Positions 45,694-55,938 of a stretch of DNA of 64,000 nucleotides are shown one piece after another. The position numbers and the translations under genes are program-made. The stretch comes from Puniceicoccaceae bacterium. Its GTDB lineage: Bacteria; Verrucomicrobiota; Verrucomicrobiia; Opitutales; Coraliomargaritaceae. The stretch spans positions 62,001-126,000 of the forward strand of contig PBYS01000098.1 of NCBI GenBank assembly GCA_002729725.1. The letters are read 5' to 3'. Every line of letters begins with the position of its first letter. Within the stretch, counting starts at the first letter, position 1. Under the pieces are notes generated by a model. It was not told the origin of the DNA and did not search any database. It was given only the letters and a program-made list of their open reading frames with translations.

Positions 45694-46332
45694 ATGAAAC
45701 TTAGTACACACATACGACTCATCGCGGCCTCTGTCGCGTTTCTAGCAACTGCAGTTCAGTCCTACGCGATTGGATTCATCGACATTCCCGTTGAGAATCA
45801 AGTGGGCACGGGCGCGAATCAATCGGGCTTGATCATCGACTTCAACGATGGCGCGACTACGGAGCGCTACGTCTTCCAATACAATTGGGACGGTGCCGCC
45901 GACACAGTTTCTGGCGCGGAAATGCTGATTGATGTCGCCGCAGCCATTACAGATTTGTCGATCTTCTATGCTGGTACGGCTGCGGACGGCTTTTATATGA
46001 CGCAGCTGAGTTATGCGACGCAGTCGGAGACTAATGGAGATTTTTCAACTAATTTTGATTACTGGGGCTATTTTGTGGCTGGAGGCTCCGCAAGTGGGAA
46101 CTCCGTGAGTGGTGCCGGCGAGACGGCGCCCGATTCGATTGATGGCTCACCTGTTGGAGCTGGGGAATTGAGTTATGGCTCTCCCGGTCGCTTTATTGCC
46201 GATAACTCCTGGGATGTATGGAGTTTCGGACCTTACGAAACCAGCTATGCGGTTCCTGAGGTTTCGAGCTATGCGCTCTTGGCGGGTATGTTGAGCCTTG
46301 GATTTGTATTGAGCCGTCGTCGTCAATCTTGA
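45694..46332 (+). CDS. PEP-CTERM-type surface protein
   Basis: A 212-residue secreted protein. It has a signal peptide (to about residue 25, cleaved near SYA). A beta-rich domain contains GTGANQSGLIIDFNDGATTE and YVFQYNWDGAAD, a pattern I associate with small surface proteins beside TonB-type transporters. The C-terminus has the sorting signal VPEVSSYALLAGMLSLGF followed by SRRRQS, the Pro-Glu motif, hydrophobic helix and arginine cluster read by exosortase. Exosortase must be elsewhere. Its stop overlaps the TTG start of the TonB receptor gene by four bases, so the two are coupled. Metal or corrinoid capture at the surface is a reasonable guess. Confidence 0.8.
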   Translation: MKLSTHIRLIAASVAFLATAVQSYAIGFIDIPVENQVGTGANQSGLIIDFNDGATTERYVFQYNWDGAADTVSGAEMLIDVAAAITDLSIFYAGTAADGFYMTQLSYATQSETNGDFSTNFDYWGYFVAGGSASGNSVSGAGETAPDSIDGSPVGAGELSYGSPGRFIADNSWDVWSFGPYETSYAVPEVSSYALLAGMLSLGFVLSRRRQS

Positions 46333-48434
46333 AGCGAGCCCTTTCAGTTTCAGAGAGCGTGAGCTGTTTCCTGCGTTTGGAATGCTTGCGCTCTCTTTGC
46401 GTTTTCGCCTGTTGCATGGGCGCGATTTTTGCGGCACCCTGTATCGGCTGGGCCGATGAGGTGCAGCTGTTAGGTGCCTATGTGGTGCAAGCTAGGCATT
46501 TCGATCAAGAGCCCTTGGATGTGCCTGTAGATGTTGTGCGGATCGAGCGCGAGTCGATCGAGCGTTCGTTAGCGTCTTCCGTTCCGGAGCTTTTAGAGGC
46601 GGAAGCCAATCTCTATTTTTCGACAGTCTCTGGTTTTACCTCAGTCGATATGCGCGGCTTTGGGGAGGGCAGTGGCTTACGCAGCCTGATTCTAGTCGAT
46701 GGGCAAGTGCTCAATCCCGCTGATATGGGACGAATTAATTGGGAGCAAGTGCCGCTCAACTCAGTGGAAAGTATCGAGGTCTTAAGAGGGGGGCAAAATG
46801 TCCTCTATGGTGACAAGGCATTGACGGGAGTGATCAAGATTGAAACACGCCGAGCGACTGAAAGCAGTTTGAATACAGTTGCTCGCATAGGCAGTTTTGG
46901 GCAGACGCAGGCTTCGCTCGCCGCAGAACTCGGAGAGGGCACTTGGAGCTTGCGAGCGGGACTGGATCGCACGGAGTCGGAGGGCTACCGAGCGGCCTCA
47001 GAAAGTGAATCACGCAGTGGCTATCTGGCGGCTGGCTATACTTTAAAAAATGGTGACGACGTGGATCTACGCTTGAGTATGGGCGAGGTAAATTTGGGCT
47101 ACCCAGGCGGCTTGGAGGAGGCACTCTATCAGAGTGATCCGCAGAGCTCCACCTCTTCGGGCTTAGATGGCAGCGATACGCGCTATTTGACGCTAACTAC
47201 TCGCGCCGATGGACAACGTGACTGGGGCAGCTGGGAATTGCTGGCAGGCTACGAGCGTCGCTCGATTGAGTCCTCTTTCTATGCGACTGAAAGTTTTAAT
47301 CTCAATCAGCCTGAGCGTTACAACCTGAAACCACGGCTGCGCTTCGAGCGAGATCTGACTGCGTTGATCTTAGGCTTTGATTTGAGCTACGATACTTTGA
47401 CGAATCAACGCTTTCTGACATCGGAGCGCCGCTATGTGCTCGCTCAAGCGGAGCTCGAGGAGAGCCGTGTCAGCCCTTATTTTTTATTAGAGAGAGCGCT
47501 GTCCGACTCGCTCAGCCTGAGTGGTGGCCTGCGTCAAGAATGGGTGAGTTACCAAGTCGATTCTGAGACTTATGATGCGACACAATTGACCCCGACTCGC
47601 ACGACCAATCGAGGCGAGTTGCCGAACCCAAATTATAAGTCGCCACCGGATACGGTCGAAGAAGGCACTTTCAATGAGCGCATCGATCAAAATGGCTTTG
47701 CGGCGGAGTTTTCTATGAACTGGCGCTTCCACCATAACTGGAGCTTGTGGGCGGGCTATGATCGTGTGTATCGCTATCCGGTTTTTGACGAGCGCGCTTC
47801 CTACCAAGGAGCCATACAGGCGCAAGAGGTGGCCGATTCCTTGGATGCGGAGGAGGGCAATAATTACGAACTGGGCCTAAAGTATATTCAGGGGCGGCAT
47901 GAGTTTTTCGCGACGGCTTTTTTGCTCAAGATGAAAAACGAGATCGCCTACGACGATACGGTGGTCGGCCCGTCGGGAACCGGTCTCAACGTCAATCTCG
48001 GTCCCGTAGATCGCTACGGTGTGAATCTATCGTACCGTTATGATCGAGGCCATTGGGGCTACTCGTTGCAAGTGAACTATCTCGAAACGAAGCTTCGATC
48101 CGGCGTCGGAGACGGCAATCATGTGCCCTTGGTGCCGCGCTTCGGTGGCGTCAATCGTGTCTGGTGGGCGCCGGTCGACTGGCTGGAATTGCAGCTGACG
48201 CATCGCTACTTAGGGGAGCGCTATCAGGGCGGAGATCTAAGTAATTCACTGCCTCAAGTCGATGCCTATCATCTTTTCGATGTGCAGGCTGAAGCGCGAG
48301 TCTCGGAGCATTGTAGCGTCTTCTTTGTGGTGAACAATGCCTTCGATCAGCTCTATGCGGAAAGTGCCAGTTACGAGCTCTATTATCCGGGAGATGGGCG
48401 TTCCTTTGAGTTGGGCGTGAAGCTTAATTTTTAA
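46329..48434 (+). CDS. TonB-dependent receptor
   Basis: Outer-membrane active transporter of 701 residues. The TTG at 46329 gives a signal peptide (about 1-42, ending near GWA). The plug domain (about 50-170) contains VDMRGFGEGSGLRSLILVDG and IEVLRGGQNVLYGDKALTGV, typical plug signatures. The rest is a beta-barrel ending in the aromatic-terminated SFELGVKLNF. It resembles BtuB/siderophore receptors in general; the ligand cannot be read off. Start chosen because it overlaps the upstream stop (TTGA) and restores a full signal peptide. Second gene of the uptake operon. Confidence 0.9.
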   Translation: MKRALSVSESVSCFLRLECLRSLCVFACCMGAIFAAPCIGWADEVQLLGAYVVQARHFDQEPLDVPVDVVRIERESIERSLASSVPELLEAEANLYFSTVSGFTSVDMRGFGEGSGLRSLILVDGQVLNPADMGRINWEQVPLNSVESIEVLRGGQNVLYGDKALTGVIKIETRRATESSLNTVARIGSFGQTQASLAAELGEGTWSLRAGLDRTESEGYRAASESESRSGYLAAGYTLKNGDDVDLRLSMGEVNLGYPGGLEEALYQSDPQSSTSSGLDGSDTRYLTLTTRADGQRDWGSWELLAGYERRSIESSFYATESFNLNQPERYNLKPRLRFERDLTALILGFDLSYDTLTNQRFLTSERRYVLAQAELEESRVSPYFLLERALSDSLSLSGGLRQEWVSYQVDSETYDATQLTPTRTTNRGELPNPNYKSPPDTVEEGTFNERIDQNGFAAEFSMNWRFHHNWSLWAGYDRVYRYPVFDERASYQGAIQAQEVADSLDAEEGNNYELGLKYIQGRHEFFATAFLLKMKNEIAYDDTVVGPSGTGLNVNLGPVDRYGVNLSYRYDRGHWGYSLQVNYLETKLRSGVGDGNHVPLVPRFGGVNRVWWAPVDWLELQLTHRYLGERYQGGDLSNSLPQVDAYHLFDVQAEARVSEHCSVFFVVNNAFDQLYAESASYELYYPGDGRSFELGVKLNF

Positions 48435-48449
48435 CCTGTAACGAATCAT

Positions 48450-50177
48450 ATGAACGCCTCGCTTCGATTTTATTGTTTTGGACTGCTACTCCTTGCGAGG
48501 CTGCTCTCGGGGCAGGTCGTCTATCCCGGCATCGATGAGACCTGGCCATTTGCACCCGCGGCAGGGCAGGCCGGTAGCACCGCCATTGCTATGGATGATA
48601 GCTCAATTGTCGCTTGGGCCAGTGGTTTTGAGAATCTGAGTTATGGCAGCGCAGTTTCAGATCAATGGAAGACTCCGGTCAAAGCGCTGGGGCCTGCGGT
48701 GGGGGACAGTTTCGATGTCGTTTCGCTTGGGCAGGGGGGGCAGATCACTTTGACATTTACCCATCCCATTCAAAATGGCGATGGGCCGGATTTTGTAGTC
48801 TTTGAAAATTCTTTTAGCGACACATTTTTGGAACTGGCATGGGTGGAGGTCTCTACAGATGGCCAGCATTTCGTTCGTTTCCCTAATTATTCGTACCGCG
48901 AAGCGGGCGCAGCGACTACGGCCGACCTTTTTCACGGCTATGCCGGCAAATATCGCCAAGGCTATGGCACTCCCTTTGATCTAGATCAACTTCGATACGC
49001 CTACGAAGCTTTGGAAGAGGAAGACCCCAATGCACCTTATTTTTCGACGGAGTTTCGCACGCAGTTAGCGCTCAATTATCCGACGCTGGATTTGGCAGAT
49101 ATACGCTACGTTCGGCTAGTGGATATCGTGGGTGATGGCACTGCGCTGGATGCGAACGGTTATTCTATTTGGGATCCTTATCCTACCAGTGGTAGTGCGG
49201 GGCTTGATTTGGATGCGATCGGAGTCTTGCATCAAGTCGAGCCTTCGGGCTTGGCTCAGAGTATTGCTTTTGACTCGATCGCGAATCGCCCACTGCTCGA
49301 TGGAGATCTGATCTTAACGGCGACCGCCTCCAGTGGGCTGCCGGTGACTTTCGAGGTGATTGATGGCGCGGCGACAGTGACGGACGATGTTTTGAGCTTT
49401 AGTGGCTTGGGGCAGGTGGTGGTGAAAGCCATTCAGGCGGGCGACGGTGATTACGCGGTCGCGACACCGGTGGTTCGTAGCTTTTATGTCGCCGATGCTT
49501 TGCAGCATATTTACTTCGAGCCTGTGGCGAATCAATTGCCCAATACCAGTGTGCCCTTGCATGCGAGCACTAGCAGTGGTTTGACTCCTTTGATCGAAGT
49601 GGTCAGTGGCCCTTCCGATGTCTCGACAGGCTTTCCGCCGAATCAGGAACTCTCTTCAGGAGCGACCACGGGCTCGGTGCAGTTGCGCGCCTATCAGAGC
49701 GGCGGCACTTTGGAAGGTGTCACTTATGCGCCCGCGGAAGATGTGTTGCTGAGCTTTGAAATCGTCGCATCGAGCGATCCCGCAGCTCCGCTCTCCTTTG
49801 CCGCATGGCAAGGTCGTCACTCTTTGTCTGCCGGGAATGCAGCGGATAGTGATTCGGATGGTGCGAGCGATTTCGAAGAATATGCTTCGGGCTCCGATCC
49901 CAATGATCCTAACGATCGTCCAGTTCGCACTTTAAATCGAACTGAAGCAGGTGCATACTTGCTCGGAATGTCGGTCAATACCGCCGCGCCGATTCGCTTG
50001 TTGCTTGAAGGGAGCCAGGATTTGTCAGACGCAGAGGCCTGGATGACGGTGGTGCCTGAGGTCATCAGTGATCGTTTATCCCTTGCGGCTGAAGGGCAAC
50101 GCGATTTAGTCTTTAAGCTGACGCCTACCGGGAGTGTGGGGGAGTTTTGGAGAATACAATTCGAGGCGAATGATTAG
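48450..50177 (+). CDS. Secreted cell-surface protein, unknown function
   Basis: A 575-residue protein with a signal peptide (to about residue 21). The N-terminal domain (about 25-265) has the distinctive [15 protein letters not shown] and [20 protein letters not shown], ending [12 protein letters not shown], a family I recall from surface proteins near TonB-type uptake genes. Two Ig/cadherin-like repeats follow (about 270-440). A calcium-binding thrombospondin-3-like stretch [20 protein letters not shown] (about 470) leads to a small beta domain. No PEP-CTERM or sorting signal is visible. Third gene in the operon, 15 bases after the receptor gene. Confidence 0.78.
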   Translation: MNASLRFYCFGLLLLARLLSGQVVYPGIDETWPFAPAAGQAGSTAIAMDDSSIVAWASGFENLSYGSAVSDQWKTPVKALGPAVGDSFDVVSLGQGGQITLTFTHPIQNGDGPDFVVFENSFSDTFLELAWVEVSTDGQHFVRFPNYSYREAGAATTADLFHGYAGKYRQGYGTPFDLDQLRYAYEALEEEDPNAPYFSTEFRTQLALNYPTLDLADIRYVRLVDIVGDGTALDANGYSIWDPYPTSGSAGLDLDAIGVLHQVEPSGLAQSIAFDSIANRPLLDGDLILTATASSGLPVTFEVIDGAATVTDDVLSFSGLGQVVVKAIQAGDGDYAVATPVVRSFYVADALQHIYFEPVANQLPNTSVPLHASTSSGLTPLIEVVSGPSDVSTGFPPNQELSSGATTGSVQLRAYQSGGTLEGVTYAPAEDVLLSFEIVASSDPAAPLSFAAWQGRHSLSAGNAADSDSDGASDFEEYASGSDPNDPNDRPVRTLNRTEAGAYLLGMSVNTAAPIRLLLEGSQDLSDAEAWMTVVPEVISDRLSLAAEGQRDLVFKLTPTGSVGEFWRIQFEAND

Positions 50178-50180
50178 AGT

Positions 50181-50540
50181 ATGACGCAGCAGCGAGAAGT
50201 CATCATGTCCGTGATTGAAGCTTCGGGGCGTCCATTGACGCGCGAAGAAATCGTGAAACTGGGCCGCCAGCAGATTGCGCGGCTCGGCTCGGCCACCGTG
50301 GATCGTGCGATTCGCGACTTGGTGAGTAATTTTCAGCTCATAGGGGTGGAATTTCCCGGGCAGCCTAAGCGCTATGAGCCGCCTGCGGAGTATGCGCACC
50401 CGCACTTTATTTGCCGAGAGTGTGAAAAGGTGTATGACCTGCCGATTAAGATGCAGCTGCCTAAGATTGAGCCTCCTGTCGGTTTTGATATTTCCGGTGG
50501 CGAGGTTATTTATTCGGGCAAGTGTCCCGATTGTCGCTGA
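50181..50540 (+). CDS. Fur-family metal-responsive repressor
   Basis: A 119-residue Fur/Zur/PerR-family regulator. The N-terminal winged helix (about 1-75, with ARLGSATVDRAIRDLVSNFQ as recognition helix) is followed by the dimer/metal domain (about 76-119). That domain carries HPHFICRECEKVYDL and KCPDC, the structural Cys4 zinc site. The C-terminal regulatory metal ligands are fewer than in Fur, so iron versus zinc cannot be decided. Three bases after the surface-protein gene, it closes the four-gene operon and is likely to regulate it (inference). Confidence 0.9.
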   Translation: MTQQREVIMSVIEASGRPLTREEIVKLGRQQIARLGSATVDRAIRDLVSNFQLIGVEFPGQPKRYEPPAEYAHPHFICRECEKVYDLPIKMQLPKIEPPVGFDISGGEVIYSGKCPDCR

Positions 50541-50719
50541 GCTGAGTGTTCCCTTATATTTCTAGTGTTTATGGTTCATGTGGGTTGGGGCCTTGCTCCA
50601 GGCATTCTGAGCGCTTTGAGTGAGCTATTTGTCTTCAGTATCCATCGATTCATTTATTTGCTGGAGTCGATTATATTCAATGGCTTGAATTGCTGCACAT
50701 TCGCTTTGGACACGCTATC

Positions 50720-51289
50720 ATGAAATCGACCATTTTTCTTTTGCCCCTTCTCGCACTGTTGAGCCTTTTGAATGGCTGCATGAGCACGCCCGAAAATTCG
50801 GAATTTACTAAAACAATCAATTTTAGCTCATTAGATACCTTCAGTTATAAACATACCTTAGTCACCGGTATGGACTTTCGGACGTCGGAAGAATTGTTAC
50901 TGGAAGAGCTTTCTGAGCAAACTATTGTAAAGGGATTGGCCGCTCGAGGCTTTCAAATGAGTGCGCCTGAGGTGCCGAGCGACTTTTTTGCCGTTGTTAA
51001 ATGGAAGAAGTCGGTGAGTCATCACGTGAACCCCTTCGACCATATCGACCCCTACAATGAGGTGATGGCGCGTCGCGATGATTCCGCGCGAATGTTTGCC
51101 CCACGCTTACAGCTGACGCTGGAGATTTACGAAACCAGCTCCGGTAATATGTTTTGGCGTAAAGATCTGCCCAATATATTTGATGCCATCCAGCTTACAG
51201 AAGAGCGGGTCGTGGACTCCTTGCAACGGGCGTTAAAAAACTTCCCGCAACACATCGAGAAAGACCCGAATCTTCCAAATATCGAATAG
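50720..51289 (+). CDS. DUF4136-type lipoprotein
   Basis: An outer- or inner-membrane lipoprotein of 189 residues. The ATG at 50720 gives a signal peptide MKSTIFLLPLLALLSLL with lipobox LLNGC, so Cys20 is lipidated. The mature domain resembles DUF4136 proteins (FSSLDTFSYK near the start; FAVVKWKKSVSHH and RLQLTLEIYETSSGNMFWRK in the core). Function of the family is unknown. The open frame upstream to 50690 adds ten residues before the signal peptide and is not preferred. It stands alone between the uptake operon and convergent ribBA. Confidence 0.84.
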   Translation: MKSTIFLLPLLALLSLLNGCMSTPENSEFTKTINFSSLDTFSYKHTLVTGMDFRTSEELLLEELSEQTIVKGLAARGFQMSAPEVPSDFFAVVKWKKSVSHHVNPFDHIDPYNEVMARRDDSARMFAPRLQLTLEIYETSSGNMFWRKDLPNIFDAIQLTEERVVDSLQRALKNFPQHIEKDPNLPNIE

Positions 51290-51355
51290 TTAGGATCTCC
51301 TCGCGGCGGGAGCGTCCTTGCCACGTGGCCGCGGCAAAGACCTGTGTAAATTCGC

Positions 51356-52471
51356 TTAAATCTCGATTTGTTCGATAATCTCGAGGTCGTAGCCGTCGAT
51401 CCCGACGACTTTGCGTTGGGTGCTCGACATCAGGCGTATTTGTTTCAAGCCCAGGTCGACTAGGATTTGGGCGCCGATTCCGTAGTCACGGAAGTCCATC
51501 TTCGTGGGGCCGACATCTTTGACTGTTTTATCATCGCTGCCTTCGATCACGCGGATGCCACCTTGCGGTTGCTCGATGTAGAGTAGCACGCCTTGGCCCT
51601 CTTGCGCGATACGTTCCATTGCTGTGTTCAGCGAATTATAGCCGCCCAATGTCTTCGAGCGGAAGATATCGCCGAGCAAGTTTTCGCTCTGCACGCGCAC
51701 GAGTGTAGGTGCTTCGTTGAGCTCGCCCATGCTGAGTGCGAGGTGCTGTCGATTGTCGAGAATGCTGCGGAAAATGTGCAGATCAAAAGTGCCGAATTCA
51801 GATTCAAAAGGTTTCGTGAGCACGTGTTCGATCAGTTTGTCACGGGTGTGACGATATTCGATCAAGTCCGCGATGCAGATGAGCTTCAGGTCATGCTTCG
51901 CCTTGAATTTGATCAAGTCAGGCAAGCGCGCCAGGGTGCCATCTTCATTTAAGATTTCGCAGATCACGCCGCTGGGGTTGAGCCCCGCGAGTTGAGCGAG
52001 ATCGACCGCGGCCTCCGTGTGACCGGCACGTTGTAGCACGCCGCCCGGCTTGGCACGCAAGGGAAAGACGTGGCCTGGCTGCACTAATTGGTCTGACTTT
52101 GATTTCGGATCGCTCAGGATGCGAATCGTTTCTGCCCGGTCGTAGGCACTAATGCCGGTGGTGATGCCTTCCGCAGCATCCACCGAGATGGTGAAGTCGG
52201 TCTGGTGAGACTCGCGGTTTTCCGATGCCATTGGATTGATGCCGAGGCGGCGCAGTTGGTGCGACATCATTGGCACGCAGATCAGGCCGCGGGCGTGTAG
52301 AATCATTTGGTTGACTGCCTGCGGGGTCACTTTTGAAGCGGCCATGATCAGGTCGCCCTCGTTTTCGCGGGCCTCATCGTCGGTCACAATGACCATCTTA
52401 CCGGCGGCGATGTCGGCGATCGCGGATTCTATGCTATCGAAAGGGCTGTCTTGATTGGGTTCTGTGCTCAT
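51356..52471 (-). CDS. RibBA-like protein: DHBP synthase with degenerate GTP cyclohydrolase II half
   Basis: A 371-residue riboflavin-pathway protein. The N-terminal domain (about 1-205) is an intact 3,4-dihydroxy-2-butanone-4-phosphate synthase: acidic loop DDEARENEGDLIMAA, RAGHTEAAVDLAQLAGLNP and the GVICEI segment. The C-terminal domain (about 210-371) aligns with GTP cyclohydrolase II, but the zinc site normally reading SECLTGD...CDCG here is QSENLLGDIFRSKTLGGYN, with all three cysteines gone, and the YHRQEGR region reads YIEQPQGG. So it should make only the butanone phosphate, as in RibBX-like proteins. A separate RibA must exist elsewhere. Confidence 0.93.
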   Translation of the reverse strand: MSTEPNQDSPFDSIESAIADIAAGKMVIVTDDEARENEGDLIMAASKVTPQAVNQMILHARGLICVPMMSHQLRRLGINPMASENRESHQTDFTISVDAAEGITTGISAYDRAETIRILSDPKSKSDQLVQPGHVFPLRAKPGGVLQRAGHTEAAVDLAQLAGLNPSGVICEILNEDGTLARLPDLIKFKAKHDLKLICIADLIEYRHTRDKLIEHVLTKPFESEFGTFDLHIFRSILDNRQHLALSMGELNEAPTLVRVQSENLLGDIFRSKTLGGYNSLNTAMERIAQEGQGVLLYIEQPQGGIRVIEGSDDKTVKDVGPTKMDFRDYGIGAQILVDLGLKQIRLMSSTQRKVVGIDGYDLEIIEQIEI

Positions 52472-52634
52472 TGGAAATCTGTCCGGAGTCGGGTCTAATA
52501 AAAGAGAGAAAGTATTTTGAGGAACTGTTTGGGCGCAATCGTCTTTTAGAACTATTGCGAAAAATCATGCAGCGGCGGTGAAAAGGTAGAATTAGATTTG
52601 CCAAAGCGGGCAGGGCGCAAAATTCTCTGCAGCT

Positions 52635-54032
52635 ATGGCAGAAGGAAAAAAGCAAGCAACTTGGGGCGGACGTTTCTCAGAAGGTCCCGCAGAATTGATG
52701 CTCCGCATCGGCGAATCCGTATCATTTGATCAACGGTTGGCACCCTTTGATGTGCAAGGGAGCCAAGCTCAGGCCGCGATGTTGGCGCATGTCGGCATCA
52801 TCTCCCCCGAAGAGCGCGACGCCATTCAAGCTGGGCTCGACGCGATTCTCGCCAAGGTTGAAGCCGGCGAATTTAATTGGGACCCTGCGCTGGAAGATGT
52901 TCACATGAACATCGAGCAAGCGCTCACCCAAGAGGTGCCCGCGGCGGCGAAACTCCACACCGCACGTAGTCGTAATGACCAAGTCGCCACCGATATGCGT
53001 CTTTGGTTTAAGTATGCTTGCGACGAAGTGGACGCCTCGCTGGCAGCCGTGATCGCGGCATTAGTGGACCTCGCAGATCGCACTCAGCGGGTCATCATTC
53101 CAGGCTATACACACTTGCAACGCGCGCAGCCGGTTTCGATGGCGCACCATCTCCTTGCCTATGTCGAAATGTTTGCGCGTGATCGCACACGCATCGCAGC
53201 GGTCAAGGCTCAGGCCAATGTATGCCCGCTCGGCTCCGGGGCGATTGCGGGCACCACATTGCCCATCGATCGCGAATTTGTGGCCAAAGAGCTCGGTTTT
53301 GTCGACGCGCAGGGGCAGCCACAGGTGACCCAAAACAGCATGGATGCCGTCAGCGATCGCGATAGCTTTATCGAATTTGCCTCCGCGTGCGCGACTATTG
53401 GAGTGCACCTCTCGCGGTTGAGCGAGGACTTTATTCTATGGAGCAGTGCCGAATTTGGCTTTGTCAAATTGCCAGATGCCTTCACGACCGGATCCAGCTT
53501 GATGCCGCAGAAGAAAAACCCTGATGCCTTCGAGTTGATTCGCGGTAAGTCCGCGCGCTTGACTGGGAATTTGCAAATGCTGCTGACCATGGTCAAGGGC
53601 CTGCCGCTCACCTATAATCGCGACCTACAAGAAGATAAGCCACCAGTCTTCGATAGCTTCGATCAAACGAAGTTGATACTCGATTGCGTCGCCGCTTGCT
53701 TGCCAGGTGTTGTGGCCGACGCTCAGCGCTGCGCTGAAGCCGTCGCTGATCCCGCCTTGCTTGCGACCGATGTGGTGGATTATTTAGTCAATAAAGCAGT
53801 GCCCTTCCGTGAAGCGCACCACATCGTCGGCGCACTGGTCGGACTTTCCGAGAAATTGGAAACGCCGTTGAACCAGTTGCCGTATTCCGAAGTGAGCCAG
53901 ATACACGCCGCCCTCGGCGAAGACTGGATACAAGCCTTTGATTTAGACAAAGCCCTCGCGGCCCGTGACAAGCCCGGCATGCCTGGCCCTGATCAAGTTG
54001 CCGCTCGTATCGCGCATTGGCGTCAGTCCTAG
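52635..54032 (+). CDS. argH: Argininosuccinate lyase
   Basis: Splits argininosuccinate into arginine and fumarate, the last step of arginine biosynthesis. The 465-residue protein has the class signature [12 protein letters not shown] (about 290) with the catalytic serine loop, [17 protein letters not shown] (about 107) and [20 protein letters not shown] (about 155). The N-terminus [20 protein letters not shown] is canonical. It is divergent from ribBA and upstream of aspS by 78 bases on the same strand. Confidence 0.98.
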   Translation: MAEGKKQATWGGRFSEGPAELMLRIGESVSFDQRLAPFDVQGSQAQAAMLAHVGIISPEERDAIQAGLDAILAKVEAGEFNWDPALEDVHMNIEQALTQEVPAAAKLHTARSRNDQVATDMRLWFKYACDEVDASLAAVIAALVDLADRTQRVIIPGYTHLQRAQPVSMAHHLLAYVEMFARDRTRIAAVKAQANVCPLGSGAIAGTTLPIDREFVAKELGFVDAQGQPQVTQNSMDAVSDRDSFIEFASACATIGVHLSRLSEDFILWSSAEFGFVKLPDAFTTGSSLMPQKKNPDAFELIRGKSARLTGNLQMLLTMVKGLPLTYNRDLQEDKPPVFDSFDQTKLILDCVAACLPGVVADAQRCAEAVADPALLATDVVDYLVNKAVPFREAHHIVGALVGLSEKLETPLNQLPYSEVSQIHAALGEDWIQAFDLDKALAARDKPGMPGPDQVAARIAHWRQS

Positions 54033-54109
54033 CCAGCCAGGCAGTCTGTAGTTTTTGATTCCATTTCGTGCTTGTTTCGAGGGGGTAAGGTGTTTTCATC
54101 GCCGCTCTT

Positions 54110-55900
54110 ATGAAACGCACCCACCACTGCTCGCAACTCCGTGCATCGGACCAAGGCTCGACCGTCACTCTTTGTGGCTGGGTCGATTCGGTTCGTGACC
54201 ACGGCGGTATTTTATTTGTCGACCTTCGCGACCGCGAGGGACTCACTCAAATTGTTCTCGATCCAGCAAATAAGGGCCTCGAAGCTCAGTTTGCTTCGAT
54301 TAAGCCTGAATCGGTGATTGCTGTTTCCGGCAAGGTTGAAGAACGCTTTGGTGGCACCGCCAATGCAAAGCTCGCAACAGGCGAGATCGAAGTACATGCG
54401 GTCGAGCTGGAAATTCTCAATGTTTCCAAGACACCTCCATTCCCGATGGATGACTCGGCCGACAAGGTGAGCGAAGATTTGCGTATGACGCATCGCTACC
54501 TCGACCTGCGCCGTGCCACCAACACCAAGATGCTACGCATGCGCCACGCCACCAGTCGTGCCATCCGTAACTACATGGATGATCAGGCCTTTATCGAAAT
54601 CGAGACGCCGATGCTCTTTAAGAGCACCCCTGAAGGTGCCCGCGAGTTCCTGGTGCCGAGCCGCATGAATCCTGGCGCTTTCTACGCATTGCCACAATCG
54701 CCACAGCAATATAAGCAAATGCTGATGGTGGGCGGTGTGGAGCGCTACTACCAGTTGGCTCGCTGCTTCCGTGACGAAGATTTGCGTGCGGACCGTCAGC
54801 CAGAGTTCACTCAAGTCGATATCGAGCTTTCGTTCATCGATCGTGAGGACATGTATGAGCTGATCGAAGGTCTGATGAAGCGTGTCTGGAAAGACGTGAT
54901 CGATGTCGACATCGAAACACCTTTCTTGCGCATGAGCTACTACGACGCGATGAATCGCTTCGGTGTCGATAAGCCGGACATGCGTTTCGACTTGGAGCTG
55001 AAGGATTGCGCGGACATTTTCGCGAATTCTGGCTTTAAGGTCTTCAAGGGCACCCTCGATTCTGGCGGTGCGATCAAGGCCTTCAATGCCAAGGGGCTTG
55101 CCGATCTGACACAGGGAGAGCTTCGCAGCCTTGAGGATTCTGCTAAGGCGCTTGGTGCCAAGGGCTTGGCGTTTATTAAGTCCGTTGGTGGCGAGTGGAA
55201 ATCTCCAATTCTTAAGTTTTTCTCTGAAGAAGAAAAAGCGGCGATCAAGGAGCAGCTACAGGTGGAAGACGGCGACATCGTCTTTTTCGCGGCGACTGAG
55301 TGGGAGCGTGCCTGCACTATTCTCGGGCGTGTGCGCCTCGATGCCGCTCAACTTTTAGTCAAGCGTGGCAAGCTGACCATCGATCCCAACGATTACAAAT
55401 TCCTCTGGGTGATTGAGTTCCCACTCATGCTCTTCGATGAGGACGAAGGTCGCTTCGTTTCCTCGCACCACCCATTTACTTCGCCGGTGCCGGAAGACAT
55501 CCCTCTATTGGATTCCGATCCTAAGGCGGTGCGTGGTCAGCATTACGACTTGGTGCTCAATGGCGTGGAGCTCGGTGGCGGCAGTATTCGTATCCATCAG
55601 CCTGCTCTGCAGAAGAAGGTATTCGAAGCCGTGCTCAAGATCCCTGCCGACGTGGTGGAAAGCCGCTTCGGATATATGCTCAAGGCTTTCGAATATGGTG
55701 CACCGCCACATGGTGGTATCGCCTTCGGCCTCGACCGCATGGTCACCATTTTGACCCAGCGCACCAGTATTCGCGACGTGATCGCCTTCCCGAAGAATCA
55801 AAAGGGGCAGGAAATGATGACTGCCAGCCCGGGTATTGCGACAGAGAAGCAGTTGCGCGACCTGCATATCAAGGCCGTGCTTCCGAAAAAGGATTCGTGA
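54110..55900 (+). CDS. aspS: Aspartate--tRNA ligase
   Basis: Class II aminoacyl-tRNA synthetase charging tRNA-Asp. The 596-residue bacterial-type enzyme has an OB-fold anticodon-binding domain (about 1-105, GWVDSVRDHGGILFVDLRDR). The catalytic core has motif 2 RCFRDEDLRADRQPEFTQVD (about 218-237) and motif 3 GLDRMVTIL (about 544), and includes the bacterial GAD insertion (about 290-420). Whether it also charges tRNA-Asn cannot be read off. The gene ends at a terminator hairpin directly in front of the next start codon. Confidence 0.98.
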   Translation: MKRTHHCSQLRASDQGSTVTLCGWVDSVRDHGGILFVDLRDREGLTQIVLDPANKGLEAQFASIKPESVIAVSGKVEERFGGTANAKLATGEIEVHAVELEILNVSKTPPFPMDDSADKVSEDLRMTHRYLDLRRATNTKMLRMRHATSRAIRNYMDDQAFIEIETPMLFKSTPEGAREFLVPSRMNPGAFYALPQSPQQYKQMLMVGGVERYYQLARCFRDEDLRADRQPEFTQVDIELSFIDREDMYELIEGLMKRVWKDVIDVDIETPFLRMSYYDAMNRFGVDKPDMRFDLELKDCADIFANSGFKVFKGTLDSGGAIKAFNAKGLADLTQGELRSLEDSAKALGAKGLAFIKSVGGEWKSPILKFFSEEEKAAIKEQLQVEDGDIVFFAATEWERACTILGRVRLDAAQLLVKRGKLTIDPNDYKFLWVIEFPLMLFDEDEGRFVSSHHPFTSPVPEDIPLLDSDPKAVRGQHYDLVLNGVELGGGSIRIHQPALQKKVFEAVLKIPADVVESRFGYMLKAFEYGAPPHGGIAFGLDRMVTILTQRTSIRDVIAFPKNQKGQEMMTASPGIATEKQLRDLHIKAVLPKKDS

Positions 55901-55911
55901 ATTAAGACTGG

Positions 55912-55938
55912 AACCCGGAGACTGCTCCGGGTTTCTTT
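55912..55938 (+). terminator. Terminator hairpin of aspS abutting the next start codon
   Basis: AACCCGGAG pairs with CTCCGGGTT around loop ACTG, followed by TCTTT, and the ATG of the next gene starts at 55939 on the very next base. It can act as terminator of aspS, and would also occupy the ribosome-binding region of the downstream gene if read through. Confidence 0.8.
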
